Made by a program: the position numbers and the translations under genes
DNA from: Hordeum vulgare subsp. vulgare
Lineage: Eukaryota > Streptophyta > Magnoliopsida > Poales > Poaceae
NCBI RefSeq assembly: GCF_904849725.1
Contig: NC_058518.1
Coordinates: forward strand, 7,708,147-7,772,146
Direction: 5' to 3'
Length of the DNA stretch: 64,000 bases
In this document: piece by piece, positions 1-11,045 of the stretch
Layout of the letters: each line of letters opens with the position of its first letter
Position numbering within the stretch: position 1 is the stretch's first letter
The notes under the pieces: model-generated
The model's input: the letters and a program-made list of their open reading frames with translations, nothing else
Databases searched by the model: none
What the model was told of the DNA's origin: nothing

Positions 1-408
1 AGTTACGTTGTGACGTTTGATACACCCAAAGCACTCCTACGGTATCCGGGAGTTGCACAATCTCACGGTCGAAGAAAAAGATACTTGATATTAGAAAAGC
101 ATTAGCATACGAACAATACGATCTAGTGCTAGGCTTAGGATTGGGTCTTGTCCATCACATCATTCTCCCAATGATGTGATCCCGTTATCAATGGCATCTA
201 ATGCCCATGATCAGGAAACCATGATCATCTATTGACTAACGAGCTAGCCAACAAGAGGCTTGCTAGGGACACATTGTGATCTATTTATTCACACATGTAT
301 TACTGTTTCCTGTTAATACAATTATAGCATGAACAATAGACGATTATCATGAACGAGGAAATATGATAATAACCATTTTATTATTGCCTCTAGGGCATAT
401 TTCCAACA
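1..408 (-). repeat. 3' LTR of the Copia element (partial)
   Basis: On the minus strand the LTR starts at 408 with TGTTGGAAATATGCCCTAG and runs off the window. It is the partner of 34265-34672, with no indels and 7 substitutions. Only about 408 of an expected 1.76 kb is present. Confidence 0.95.
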
Positions 409-421
409 GTCTCCCACTTGC
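409..421 (-). promoter_or_regulatory. polypurine tract of the Copia element
   Basis: The minus strand reads CAAGTGGGAGAC immediately before the TGTTGG start of the 3' LTR. This is the expected place and composition of the plus-strand DNA primer for reverse transcription. Confidence 0.85.
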
Positions 422-440
422 ACTAGAGTCAATAATCTAG

Positions 441-2198
441 TTACATTGTGATGTATCGAACACCCATAGCATTATGGTGTTGATCATGTTTTGCTCGTGG
501 AAGAGGTTTAGTCAACGGGTCTGCAATATTCAGATCCGTGTGTACTTTACAAATATCTATCACTCCACTCTAGACATGGTCCTGGATGGAGTTGTAGCGG
601 CGCTTGATGTGCTTCGTCTTCCGGTGAAACCTGGGCTCCTTGGCTATGGCAATGGCTCCAGAGTTATCACAGAAGAGTGTCATAGGACCCGACGCGCTTG
701 GAACCACTCCAAGGTCGGTGATGAGCTCCTTCATCCAAATTCCTTCATGAGCCGCTTCTGAAGCAGCTATGTACTCTGCTTCACATGTAGATGCTGCCAC
801 GACTTCTTGCTTGCTGCTGCACCAGCTCACTGCCCCACCATTCAACACATATACGTATCCGGTTTGTGACTTAGAGTCATCCAGATCTGTGTCGAAGCGA
901 GCGTTGGCGTAACCCTTTACGACGAGCTCTTCGTCACCTCCATAAACGAGAAACATTTCCTTAGTCCTTTTCAGGTACTTAAGGATATTCTTGACCGTTG
1001 TCCAGTGTTCCGCACCGGGAGTACTTTGGTACCTCCCTACCAAGCTTATGGCAAGGTTTATATCAGGTCTGGTACACAGCATGGCATACATTAGAGAGCC
1101 CACGGCTGAAGCGTAGGGGACAGAACTCATCTTCTCTCTATCTGCTGCCGTGGTCGGCGACTGAGTCTTACTCAATCTCATACCTTGCAAAACTGGCAAG
1201 AACCCTTTCTTTGAGTTTTCCATATTGAACTTCTTCAATATCTTGTCAAGGTATGTACTTTGCGAAAGACCTATGAGGCGTCTCGATCTATCTCTATAGA
1301 TCTTGATGCCTAATATGTATGCAGCTTCTCCAAGGTCCTTCATTGAAAAACTCTTGCTCAAATAGGCCTTTATGCTCTCCAACATCTCTATATCATTCCC
1401 CATCAATAATATGGCATCCACATATAGTACGAGGAAAGCTACAGAGCTCCCACTCACTTTCTTGTACAGACAGGCTTCTCTGTAAACCTGTATGAACCCA
1501 AACGCTTTAATCATCTCATTAAAGTGAATGTTCCAACTCCGAGATGCTTGCACCAGCCCATAGATGGAGCGCTGGAGCTTGCACACTTTGTTAGCACCCT
1601 TAGGGTCGACAAAACCTTCTGGTTGCATCATATACAACTCTTCCTTAAGGTTCCCGTTAAGGAACGCTGTTTTGACGTCCATTTGCCAAATTTCATAGTC
1701 ATAAAAGGCGGCAATTGCTAACATGATTCGGACTGATTTCAGCTTCGCTACGGGAGAGAAAGTCTCTTTGTAGTCAACTCCTTGAATTTGTTGAAAACCC
1801 TTTGCGACAAGTCGAGCTTTGTAAACGGTTACATTACCGTTTGCATCAGTCTTCTTCTTGAAGATCCATTTATTTTCTATGGCTCGCCGGTCATCGGGCA
1901 AGTCCACCAAAGTCCATACTTTGTTCTCATACATGGATCCTATCTCGGATTTCATGGCCTCAAGCCATTTGTTGGAATCCGGGCCCGCCATTGCTTCTTC
2001 ATAGTTCGAAGGTTCACCGTTGTCTAACAACATGATTTCCATCACAGGGTTGCCGTACCACTCTGGTGCGGAGCGTACCCTTGTGGACCTTCGCGGTTCA
2101 GTATTAACTTGATCCGAAGCTTCATGATCATCATCATTAACTTCCTCTTCAGTTGGTGTAGGCGCCACATGAACAACTTCCTGCGCTGCGCTACTTTC
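441..2198 (-). pseudogene. Copia pol, RT and RNase H half (nonsense-mutated)
   Basis: This is the second half of the Copia polyprotein, in the same frame as the gag-integrase half but cut from it by an in-frame TAG at 2199-2201. The reverse transcriptase is recognisable (WKxxMDVKTAFLNG-like block, then the catalytic box). The box reads YVDA at about 1413-1424 instead of YVDD, so the second catalytic aspartate is lost. RNase H follows (SWCSSKQ, EAEYIAASEA, CDNSGA). Its first acidic segment reads YANARF where an aspartate-containing segment is usual. A second in-frame TAG at 570-572 truncates the tail. Beyond it the frame resumes with the conserved KVHTDLNIADPLTKPLPR end and stops at TAA 441-443. 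With two stops and a damaged active site, it cannot encode a working enzyme. Confidence 0.9.
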
Positions 2199-4422
2199 CT
2201 ATTCGAGAGGGGGTGTAATTACCTCATCAAGTTCTACCTTCCTCCCACTTACTTCTTTCGAGAGAAACTCTTTCTCTAGAAAGGATCTGTTCTTGGCAAC
2301 AAAGGTTTTACCTTCGGATCTAAGATAGAAGGTATACCCAATAGTTTCCTTAGGGTATCCTATGAATACGCATTTCTCCGCTTTAGGTTCGAGCTTTTCT
2401 GGTTGAAGTTTCTTCACATAAGCATCGCAGCCCCAAACTTTAAGAAACGACAACTTAGGTTTCTTGCCAAACCATAGTTCATACAGTGTCATCTCAACGG
2501 ATTTAGACGGTGCCCTATTTAAAGTGAATGCTGCAGTTTCTAATGCGTATCCCCAAAATGATAGCGGTAAGTCGGTGAGAGACATCATAGATTGTACCAT
2601 ATCTAATAAAGTGCGATTACGACGTTCAGACACTCCGTTGCGCTGCGATGTGCCACGCGGCGTCAGTTGTGAAACGATTCCACACTTCCTTAGGTGTGTG
2701 CCAAACTCGTGACTCAAATATTCTCCTCCACGATCAGATCGTAGACATTTAATTTTTCTGTCACGTTGATTCTCAACCTCACTCTGAAATTCCTTGAACT
2801 TTTCAAACGTCTCAGATTTGTGCTTCATCAAGTAGATATACCCATACCTACTCAAATCATCGGTGAGAGTGAGAACATAACGATAACCACCGCGAGCTTC
2901 AACGTTCATTGGACCACACACATCAGTATGTATTATTTCCAATAAGTCGGTTGCTCTCTCCATTATTCCTGAGAATGGAGTCTTAGTCATCTTGCCCATG
3001 AGGCACGGTTCGCATGTGTCAAATGATTCAAAGTCAAGAGACTCTAATAGTCCATCAGTATGGAGCTTCTTCATGCGCTTAATGCCGATATGACCAAGGC
3101 GGCAGTGCCACAAGTATGTGGGACTATCATTATCAACTTTGCATCTTTTGGTACTCACACTATGAATATGTGTAACATCACGATCGAGATTCATCAAGAA
3201 TAAACCATTCACCAGCGGAGCATGACCATAAAACATATCACTCATATAAATAGAACAACCATTATTCTCTGACTTAAATGAGTAGCCGTCTTGCATTAAG
3301 CAAGACCCTGATACAATGTTCATGCTTAAAGCTGGTACTAAATAACAATTATTAAGGTTCAAAACTAATCCCGACGGTAGATGTAGAGGTAGCGTGCCGA
3401 CGGCGATCACATCGACCTTTGAACCATTCCCGACGCGCATCGTCACCTCGTCCTTGGTCAGTCTCCGCTTATTCCGCAGTTCCTGCTTTGAGTTGCAAAT
3501 GTGAGCAACAGCAGCGGTATCAAATACCCAGGAGCTACTACGAGCGCTGGTAAGGTACACATCAATAACATGTATATCAAATATACCTTTAACGTTGTCG
3601 GCCTTCTTGTCCGCTAAGTATTTGGGGCAGTTCCGCTTCCAGTGACCCTTTCCCTTGCAATAGAAGCACTCAGTCTCAGGCTTGGGTCCGTTCTTTTTCT
3701 TCTTCCCGGCATCTGGCTTACCGGGCGCGGCAACAGATTTGCCGTCTTTCTTGAAGTTCTTCTTACCCCTGCCTTTCTTGAAACTAGTGGTCTTGTTGAC
3801 CATCAACACTTGATGCTCTTTCTTGATTTCCACTTGTGCAGACTTGAGCATCGAGTACAACTCGGGAATGGTTTTCTCCATCCCTTGCATGTTGTAGTTA
3901 AGCACAAAGCCTTTGTAGCTTGGTGGGAGAGACTGGAGGATTCTGTCAATGATAGCATCATCCGGAAGTTCGACTCCAAGTGAAGTCGGACGATCGTGTA
4001 ATCCAGACATTTTGAGTATGTGCTCACTGACAGAACCGTTCTCCTCCATCTTACAGCTGAAGAACTTGTCGGAGACTTCATATCTCCCGACACGGGCATG
4101 AGCTTGAAAGACTAGCTTCAGCTCCTCGAACATCTCATATGCCCCGTGTTGCTCAAAACGCCTTTGGAGCCCCGTTTCTAAACTGTATAACATGCCACAC
4201 CTGACCAGAGAGTAGTCATCACTCCGCGCTTGCCAGACGTTCAGAATGTCCTGGGCTGCTGCGGGAGCGGGAGGGTCACCTAGGGGCGCATTAAGGACAT
4301 AAGCCTTTTTAGCTGCTTCAAGCATGAGCTTCATTGCGAACCCAGTCCGCATAGTTGCTACCATCATCTTTCAGCTTGTTTTTCTCTAGGAATGCGTTGA
4401 AGTTGAGGTTGACGTTGGACAT
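2199..4422 (-). pseudogene. Copia gag, protease and integrase half (frameshifted)
   Basis: The natural gag start is the ATG at 4422-4420, whose reading (MSNVNLNFNAFLEKNKL) is typical of BARE-type gag. The main frame is open only from 4367, so about two bases are missing near 4334. Downstream are gag (LMLEAAKKAYVL), a complete CCHC knuckle (CFYCKGKGHWKRNC), a retropepsin site reading DTAA rather than DTG(S/A) near 3510-3521, and the integrase HHCC domain (HCRLGH ... CEPCLMGK). The integrase core has Asp in HTDVCGP, Asp in SDRGGEY and Glu in VSERRNR. The frame ends at TAG 2199-2201, read as a nonsense mutation because the same frame continues into RT. The frameshift and altered protease site indicate a dead copy. 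Confidence 0.92.
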
Positions 4423-5663
4423 CTACAATATTTGTAAAGACAACTTTTAGAGTAAGTTCATGAAAATTAAGTTCATTTAATCAAATTAAGTATGAACTCC
4501 CACTTCAATCGACATCCCTCTAGTCATCTAAGTGATACATGATCCATGTTGACTAACCCGTGTCCGATCATCACGTGAGACGGACTAGTCACCATGATGA
4601 GCAACTTCATGCTGATCGTATTCAACCATACGGCTCATGTTCGACCTTTCGGTCTCTTGTATTCAAGGTCATGTCTGTACATGCTAAGCTCATCGAGTCA
4701 ACCTAGGTGTTTCGCGTGTGTAAATCTGGCTTACACCCGTTGTAAGCGAACGTTAGAATCTATCACACCCGATCATCACGTGGTGCTTCGAGACAACGAA
4801 CCTTCGCAACGGTGCACACTTAAGGGAATACGTTCTCGAAATTTTAAGAGGGATCATCTTATTATGCTACCGTCGTTTTAAGCAATAAGATGTAAAACAT
4901 GATAAACATCACAATGCAATCATATAGTGACATGATATGGCCATTATCATCTTTGCTCTTTCGATCTCCATCTTCAGGCATCGCATGATCATCATCGTCA
5001 CCGGCGTGACACCATGATCTCCATCATCGTGTCTCCGTGAAGTCGTCACGCCAACTACTACTATCACTACTACTGTAGCTAACCGTTAGCAATGAAGTAA
5101 AAGTAGTAAGCACATGGCGTTGCATCTCATACAATAAATTAAGACAACTCCTATGGCTCCTGCCGGTTGTCATACTCATCGACATGCAAGTCGTGAAACC
5201 TATTACAATAACATGATCATCTCATACATCATACATGCAACATCACAACTTTGGCTATATCACATCACATGTCGAAACCCTGCAAAAACAAGTTAGACGT
5301 CCTCTAATTGTTGTTGCAAGTTTTACGTGGCTGATTTGGGTTTCTAGCAAGAACGCCTTCTTACCTACGTGACAGCCACAACGATGATATGCCAAAGCTA
5401 TTTACCCTTCATAAGGACCCTTTTCATCAAATCCAATCCGACTAGAGTAGGAGAGACAGACACCCGCTAGCCACATTTATGCACGATGTGCATGTCTGTC
5501 GGTGGTACCAGTCTCACGTAAGCGTACGTGTAAGGTCGGTCCGGGCCGCTTCATCCCACAATACCGCCGGAAAATAATAAGACTAGTAACGGCAAGCAAA
5601 TTGACAAACCATCGCCCACAACTTTTGTGTTCTACTCGTGCATAGAATCTACGCATAGAAAAC
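4423..5663 (-). other. untranslated leader of the Copia element
   Basis: This stretch lies between the primer site and the gag ATG of the minus-strand element. No coding frame with recognisable protein was found. It is AT-rich with short runs such as CATCATC and is read as the 5' leader (packaging and dimerisation region) of the genomic RNA. Confidence 0.7.
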
Positions 5664-5679
5664 CTGGCTCGGATGCCAC
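5664..5679 (-). promoter_or_regulatory. primer-binding site of the Copia element
   Basis: The minus strand reads GTGGCATCCGAGCCAG directly after the LTR end (CCCAACA). This is a variant of the TGGTATCAGAGCC initiator-methionine tRNA primer site used by most plant Copia elements. It fixes the inner border of the 5' LTR at 5680. Confidence 0.8.
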
Positions 5680-6282
5680 TGTTGGGTAACGTAGCATAAA
5701 TTCAAAAAATTTCCTACGCATGTTCAGATCTTCCTATGGAGAGACCAGCAACGAGAGAGGGGTAAGAGCATCTTCGTACCTTTGAAGATCGCTAAGCGGA
5801 AGCGTTGCTAGAACGCGGTTGATGGAGTCGTACTCGCGGCGACTTCGATCTAGTGTCGAACAACGGCACCTCCGTGTTCAACACACGTGCAGCCCGGTGA
5901 CGTCTCCCGCACCTTGATACAGCAAGGAGGAGGGAGAGGTTGGGGAAGAAGTCCAGCAACACGACGGCGTGGTGTCGATGGAGAGACGAGGTCTCCCGGC
6001 AGGGCTTCGCCAAGTGCCGGCAGAGAGGAGGAGGGAGAGGAGCAGGGCTGCGCCGAGAGAGAGATGAAACGGTGTGTCAAACAGCCCCGAACCCTCATCT
6101 ATGTATAGGGGGAGAGGGAGGGGGCGCAGCCCTTAGGGTTCCCACCCCAAGGGGTGCGGCAGCCCTTGATGGGAGAGGGGTTGGCGGCCAGGGCAAGGAG
6201 GAGGGGTGGCGCACCCCTCTGGTGGGCCTTAGGCCCACCAATGCTAGGGTTCCCCCTTTCCCCTTTTTTCTGGTGCGCATGG
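5680..6282 (-). repeat. Copia 5' LTR, inner part (split by insertion)
   Basis: This is the terminal 603 bp of the 5' LTR, from its CCCAACA end to the insertion site of the Gypsy element. It ends with CATGG (6278-6282), the left copy of that insertion's target duplication. The rest of the LTR resumes at 33515. The small ORFs here are GC-rich LTR sequence, not genes. Confidence 0.93.
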
Positions 6283-6767
6283 TGTCGTGGTTTTGTCACG
6301 GCAGATGTCCTCGTGAAAGGACTTAGTACGGGAGCCATCGCACCTTGGTGGCGACTCAAAGAGGTTAAACGGGAGGAACACGGCGGGTTACCCAGGTTCG
6401 GCCCCTCGTGTGGAGGTAATAGCCTACGTCCTGCTTTGTGTGTATTGATGTAGATTCGATTACAAGGGAGGCGTAACTCACCTAACCTAGCACTCAATGA
6501 TTTCTAACCTGCCCTCCTCCTTCCGACTCGCCTTTATATATAGGTCGAGGCTTTAGGGTTTACAAGAGTCCCTTCCTCCTTACAAATCGTGACCACCGTG
6601 GTCTCTAAGTCGCCGTCCTGCGAAACCCAGAGACCTTCCATAAATCATAACCGTCCCGCGTCCTTGAACCGCCCAGGCTGAGGCCAAAGTAGCCCAAAGG
6701 ATGAATCGCCTTACAAGTAACCCGGCCCATATTGGGGCGGGTCACTTAATAAGCAATATCCCCAACA
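6283..6767 (-). repeat. 3' LTR of the Tat-type Gypsy element
   Basis: This 485-bp LTR lies next to the purine tract. It pairs with 33025-33509 without indels and with six substitutions seen. On the sense (minus) strand a TATATATAAAGG box lies at about 6533-6544. The motif is nearly self-complementary, so a TATA-like TTTATATATAGG also faces the plus-strand antisense gene. Confidence 0.95.
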
Positions 6768-6782
6768 TTAGGCCCCAAATTG
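6768..6782 (-). promoter_or_regulatory. polypurine tract of the Tat-type element
   Basis: The minus strand reads AATTTGGGGCCTAA directly before the LTR start TGTTGGGGATATTG. Its position next to the 3' LTR and its purine-rich core fit the plus-strand primer. Confidence 0.7.
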
Positions 6783-7885
6783 ACATGAGTTTTCATGCCA
6801 ATGCTTCCGCTTTAGTTGAAGGTGATTCACTCCTTCGTCTTCCTCCATACGTCAGAAATTTTAACTCGCCATCCGGCACCGAAAAAATCTTTGAGTCGCC
6901 GATCCATTTCCTGTTGGCATCTTCCTTATCCCTTGATCTTCGGGAAATTTAACATAATCCCAACGGATCTTTTAGTGCATCATTATCCCAAAATTTTCGG
7001 ACGTCATCATAGCGAATTTTTTTATTCCCCAACGGTTCCCGCTCACGCCTCGATTCCAGCGCCCGTCCTGATAAATAGGCAGAAGGGACAGGGCTGGCGC
7101 TGGCCACCTACCAGTCTCGTCAGTCCCCCCCCCATTATCGCAGCAAAAGACCTCATCGCTTCCCGAGGGCTCCGCCGCCGGTCGCAACTTCCGCCCCCGT
7201 TCGAGGAGCTTCAGGGCCGCCCGCAAGCCGTTGCCGTCGTCAAGCTTCGCACCTCGGACGATCCGTCCGCCGTCATTGTCCATCGCATCATCACCGACCA
7301 CCTCGTTGCTCGCCCCGAGCTCCGTCGCCGCCGAAGGTCTCTTCGTTCGTCGGGACCCCCACGCTTCTCCAACGATCTCCGTCACCGCCGGTCTTCTTTG
7401 ATCGAGAGCATCAGGTTAGGCCCTCGTTCACCCTCTTAGGAGTAGGTTTATTCCTTGCTTGTATTTCCGCCATTGCCGTAGCTTTGAAGCTTTCCGCTCA
7501 CAGTTATTCATTTCCCTAGGATCGATCAATCCGAGCACCGATAGGGTAGCCAGTGCCTTGAATAATTTTAATCATCCGTTGTACTTGCGAATTTTTGAAC
7601 ACAACATCTTCTCCAAACGAGGGGCGTCACCCGATAATACATTGTTCATGCTCAGTCATATTCGTAGGTTTTCATATCTGTTCGGCAGATCCATTCCTCA
7701 TTTACTGTTTGCAAAAAACTGTTTGTAACCTTCATCCCCCCTTAGTGCTTTGGAACGAATAGATTTTACCATCCACAGAAATATAGCCTTTGGAAATAAC
7801 CCTACTTCCATAAGTCGCCATAGCAACCCAACCCGGCCTCTTAGTCTGGCGGGTTAACATGAACCGATCCCGATTCATATAGTAG
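6783..7885 (+). other. region between 3' LTR and antisense gene (probable promoter and 5' UTR)
   Basis: This 1.1-kb segment shows no protein I recognise. It separates the 3' LTR from the start of the plus-strand antisense gene and is rich in CT and CCG runs (about 7050-7440). By position it should hold the promoter and untranslated leader of that gene, but no clear TATA box inside it was identified. The long ORF in it (to 7439) looks like GC-driven chance. Confidence 0.4.
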
Positions 7886-8380
7886 ATGTCCAAGACATGT
7901 AACATCATACTTCTACCTACTTGTAGCATGGGTGCCGTTTTCAAGAGCGATTGGCTTCCTACCAAAGTTGATGATGCTGTCTTAGCTAATTACGTGAAAG
8001 CGGGCTGTTTGGATCCTCGAGATGTCATTGGATGGCGCACCGGGTTGGGAGAAGATCTCCCTAACCCTAAAGAAGGGGAAATAGTAGTCTTTGTGGAACA
8101 CTTGGAGCGGGGTTTTAAGCCGCCCGGATCCAAATTTCTTAGGGATGCTTTGACCTTCATGAACGTCCGACTCCAGGATCTGGGACCCAATTCCATAAGA
8201 AACTTGAGCCAATTCCAAGTCCTTTGCGAAGCTTATCTGCGGATTGAGCCTTCCGTTCCTCTATTCTGGCACTTTTTTCATCTGAATCGCCAGACGGAAT
8301 TCCACAACGGCCCCAGTTTGGAACTCGGCGGCATCAACGTCCAGCGCCGTAGGGATAGTCCGTTTCCTTCGCTCATCATG
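7886..8380 (+). pseudogene. antisense gene of the Tat element, first part of exon 1 (Transposase_28-like)
   Basis: This is the N-terminal part of the extra gene that many grass Tat/Gypsy elements carry in antisense near the 3' LTR (Pfam 'putative gypsy type transposon', recognised by eye). Recognisable blocks are GEIVVFVEHLERGFKPPGSK, FQVLCEAYLRIEPSVPLFW and FFHLNRQTEF. Either ATG 7886 or ATG 7928 (MGAVFKSDWLP) could be the start; 7928 removes a 14-residue unconserved lead. The coding frame runs to codon ATG 8378-8380, where the chromovirus inserted after TCATG. It resumes in the same frame at 22320, so the host exon was intact before insertion. The protein's function is unknown despite the 'transposase' label. 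Confidence 0.8.
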
Positions 8381-8699
8381 TGTGACATCCTCGACTTTTG
8401 CTACAGTAGTAATCGTAATTAAGCTACAGTGATCAACCGTTAATGATGCCACGTCATCGGATTTCCATCTCAGACCCGCGTTGATTCGAGTTTGTCCGGA
8501 TTTCAGATTTGAAAACAAAAGTAGAGTACGTTATGAGTTCATTGCAAATATTACAAGAATATATATGTAAAAACGAGGAAAGTATTAAAGAAACAATAAT
8601 GATGAAAGAAAGAAAGAAAACTGAAAGAAAGAAATAATAAAAAGAAAAGGGAAAAGAGAAAACAAAATAAATCTAATCAAAAAAAATAAAATTGAAAAC

Positions 8700-9560
8700 A
8701 ACCCTCACTCCCCCGTGGCCCAACTGGGCCAAAAGGCCCAGCCGGCCACCACCCCCACCCTCCAAAACCCTAGCGCCACCCCACCCCCACGCCAACTCCC
8801 TCCCCCCCCTTGGGCGCCGCCGCCAGCCCCCCCCCCCTCGTGGGGGGCCCCACCCCCACGCCGCCACCTCTCCCTCCCCTCTCGTGACCCTCCCCAACCC
8901 ACCGACACCCCCTCCCCCACGATCTCCCTCCTCTCCTCCCGTGGCCTCCTCCCCCAGATCTCTCCCCTGCCGAGCCCCCCTCCTCTCCCAACTCCCACGT
9001 CGCCTCCTCCTCCTACCTCCCGTCGACCCCCCCCCCCCCGCCGGCAGCCCCCCCCGACGGCCAGCCCTCTCCCCCGCCGGCCTCCTCCCCCCACGGCCTC
9101 CTCCCCACCCCACGGCCACCTCCTCCACCGGGCCACCCAACCCGGCGGCCCCCCACCTCACGGCGACCCCCCCCCACCTCACGGCGAGCCCCCCCCCCTC
9201 CCCGGCCGGCGCGCCACCTCCACCACGCCGGCCACCTCGGCCCCCCCCCTCCAGGTCCGGCGGCCGGGGCCCTCCCCATCCCGCCGGCGGCTCCATCCCG
9301 GGGGTCCTCCTCACGGGGCCCCTCTCGGCGAACATCCGACCGGTTCCTCCTCGCCGGCACGTCACCATCACCGTCACCGTCACCGCCTCCACGCCGTCTC
9401 CACCGTCATCTTCGTGCGAACTCCGGCTTCACCGGGCCGTCACGTCACCGTCGGTGAGCCCCTCTTCGGGCTCCTCCCACCATGTCGATCTCCTCGCCGT
9501 CCCGGTTCCGTTCCGGCAAACGGGGCCTCGATCCGTCGACGGTGGACTCCGGTAGAAGGA
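8700..9560. repeat. C-rich, length-variable segment of the LTR
   Basis: About 860 bp of near-pure polypyrimidine on the plus strand, with many runs of 7-14 C. The second LTR holds the same segment at 18625-19480, where run lengths differ at several places while the rest is nearly identical. The minus strand has dense G runs with G-quadruplex potential. ORFs crossing it encode only proline/serine or glycine/arginine repeats and are not annotated as genes. Confidence 0.8.
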
Positions 9561-10842
9561 TTCGAAGTTTGTGTTCTTCTAGGTGGAGTAGCAAAAGAAC
9601 TTCTCTGTCTCTGTTAACAGAGAGAGGGAGATGAGTGTTTTGAGAGAAAAAGAAATAAAAACAATTGATGTATTAGATGCCGTATGTATGTATGTATGTA
9701 TGTATTCGATACCCGTATTATGTATGTATTTGCGTATATGGATATTTAGAGGAATACGGTATTTGCACGGATAAGTATCTAATAAAAATAAATGAGGAAA
9801 GAACCTTAGGCCACTTACCGGTGGGGCCAATGCACCGCTGTCAATGACAGGGAGGCCCCACGCGATGATTAAAAATAATGTTTTCTTAAAATAGATAAAT
9901 AAATAGATATTTAGTTAAAATAATTAATTAACATAATTAGAGTATGACACGTGGGTCCCTCGTTGAATTAATCTGATTAATAAATAATTAATCTTAAATA
10001 AAACTTGTGTCTATGACGTTCGGGACCCGCTGGTCAGTTGACCGGTCAAATGTGATGTCAGCCTGACATCGCGATGATGTCATAATAGGATTTTACTAAA
10101 TCTTTTAAATCTGTTTTTAATTCTTAAATAATTAATAAACCTTTGAAAATTAATATTAAATAATCCGTAAGTCAGATCAAAATATTTTCAACATGAAAGT
10201 TGATCAGCAAAGCGAGACGAACCCGGATACACGGCCCGTTCGTCTGTCACGCGTCCCTAGCATAGCAAACATGGAACTTTTCCATCGTTTCCAGTATAAC
10301 CGGTAGTAACCCGAGACCCGGGAAAATATCGTCAGATATTCTTCCGACCCGTCTATGACGGATGTTGCTGCGTTAGCTCATGTCTAGCCTGCATATTTCC
10401 ATGTCATGTTTTGTGTTGCATCGGTGCTATTATTTATTGTTTCTTCCCCCTCTTCTTACCGGTAGACCCCGTGACTGACGCTGCTGCCGGGTACATCTAC
10501 GACCCTGCCGATCAGTCCTTTGCCGCAGAGCAGCAAGGCAAGCAAACCCCCTCTTGATCATTCCTATATCGCCTATGTCTTTCTTCCTACTGCTTGCATT
10601 AGTATTTTGCTACTGTTGTAGTTAGCTCCTATATCTGATGCATAGCCTGTTTTTGATGAACTGCTACTTTCAGTCCTGTACCTTTAACCTGCTTAGTATA
10701 GGTGGAGCAGTCATCCCCTCTGACCCCGTAGATCAGTTGCCCCGCTTGTTTCCAAATCTCGATCTCTGATCGACGAGCCAGACCCGACACAGCATGTTCA
10801 CCCCCCTTCGTTGTACGACGCTACAGGGATACTATCGGGTAC

Positions 10843-11045
10843 CGAGGGTGACACCTCGCTAAGTACTCCTGATGATATCTCTGTAGTATAGCTAGTCGGT
10901 CATGGTTATCGAGGGTGATTCCTCTTTCACCATTCCCGATGACGTCTCTGTCGTGCCACCCCGCGAGTGTGGGACCCCCGAGGGTGATTCCTCTAAGCCC
11001 ACCTTGACGGGTACATCGTTCGGAATCCAACGAGGGTGATACCTC
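10843..11045. repeat. four CGAGGGTGAYWCCTC quasi-palindromes in the LTR
   Basis: The 15-mer occurs at 10843, 10910, 10979 and 11031 (spacing 67, 69 and 52 bp), each a near-palindrome (GAGG...CCTC). The same four lie in the second LTR near 20765-20970. Between them GATGAYRTCTCTGT also recurs, so the block looks like degenerated tandem repeats. Function unknown; possible enhancer or protein-binding array. Confidence 0.7.

Noticed and set aside
2199..2201. TAG between the two Copia halves as a programmed read-through site
   Set aside because: BARE-type Copia elements use one continuous frame; other breaks in this copy point to decay. It is kept only as a nonsense mutation.
5792..6497. Cluster of overlapping ORFs on both strands
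   Set aside because: GC-rich LTR sequence at an LTR-LTR junction; no recognisable protein.
8673..9617. Long proline-rich and glycine/arginine-rich ORFs on both strands (also at 18598-19539)
   Set aside because: They arise from C and G runs lacking stop codons, lie inside an LTR, and change frame when run lengths differ between the two LTR copies.
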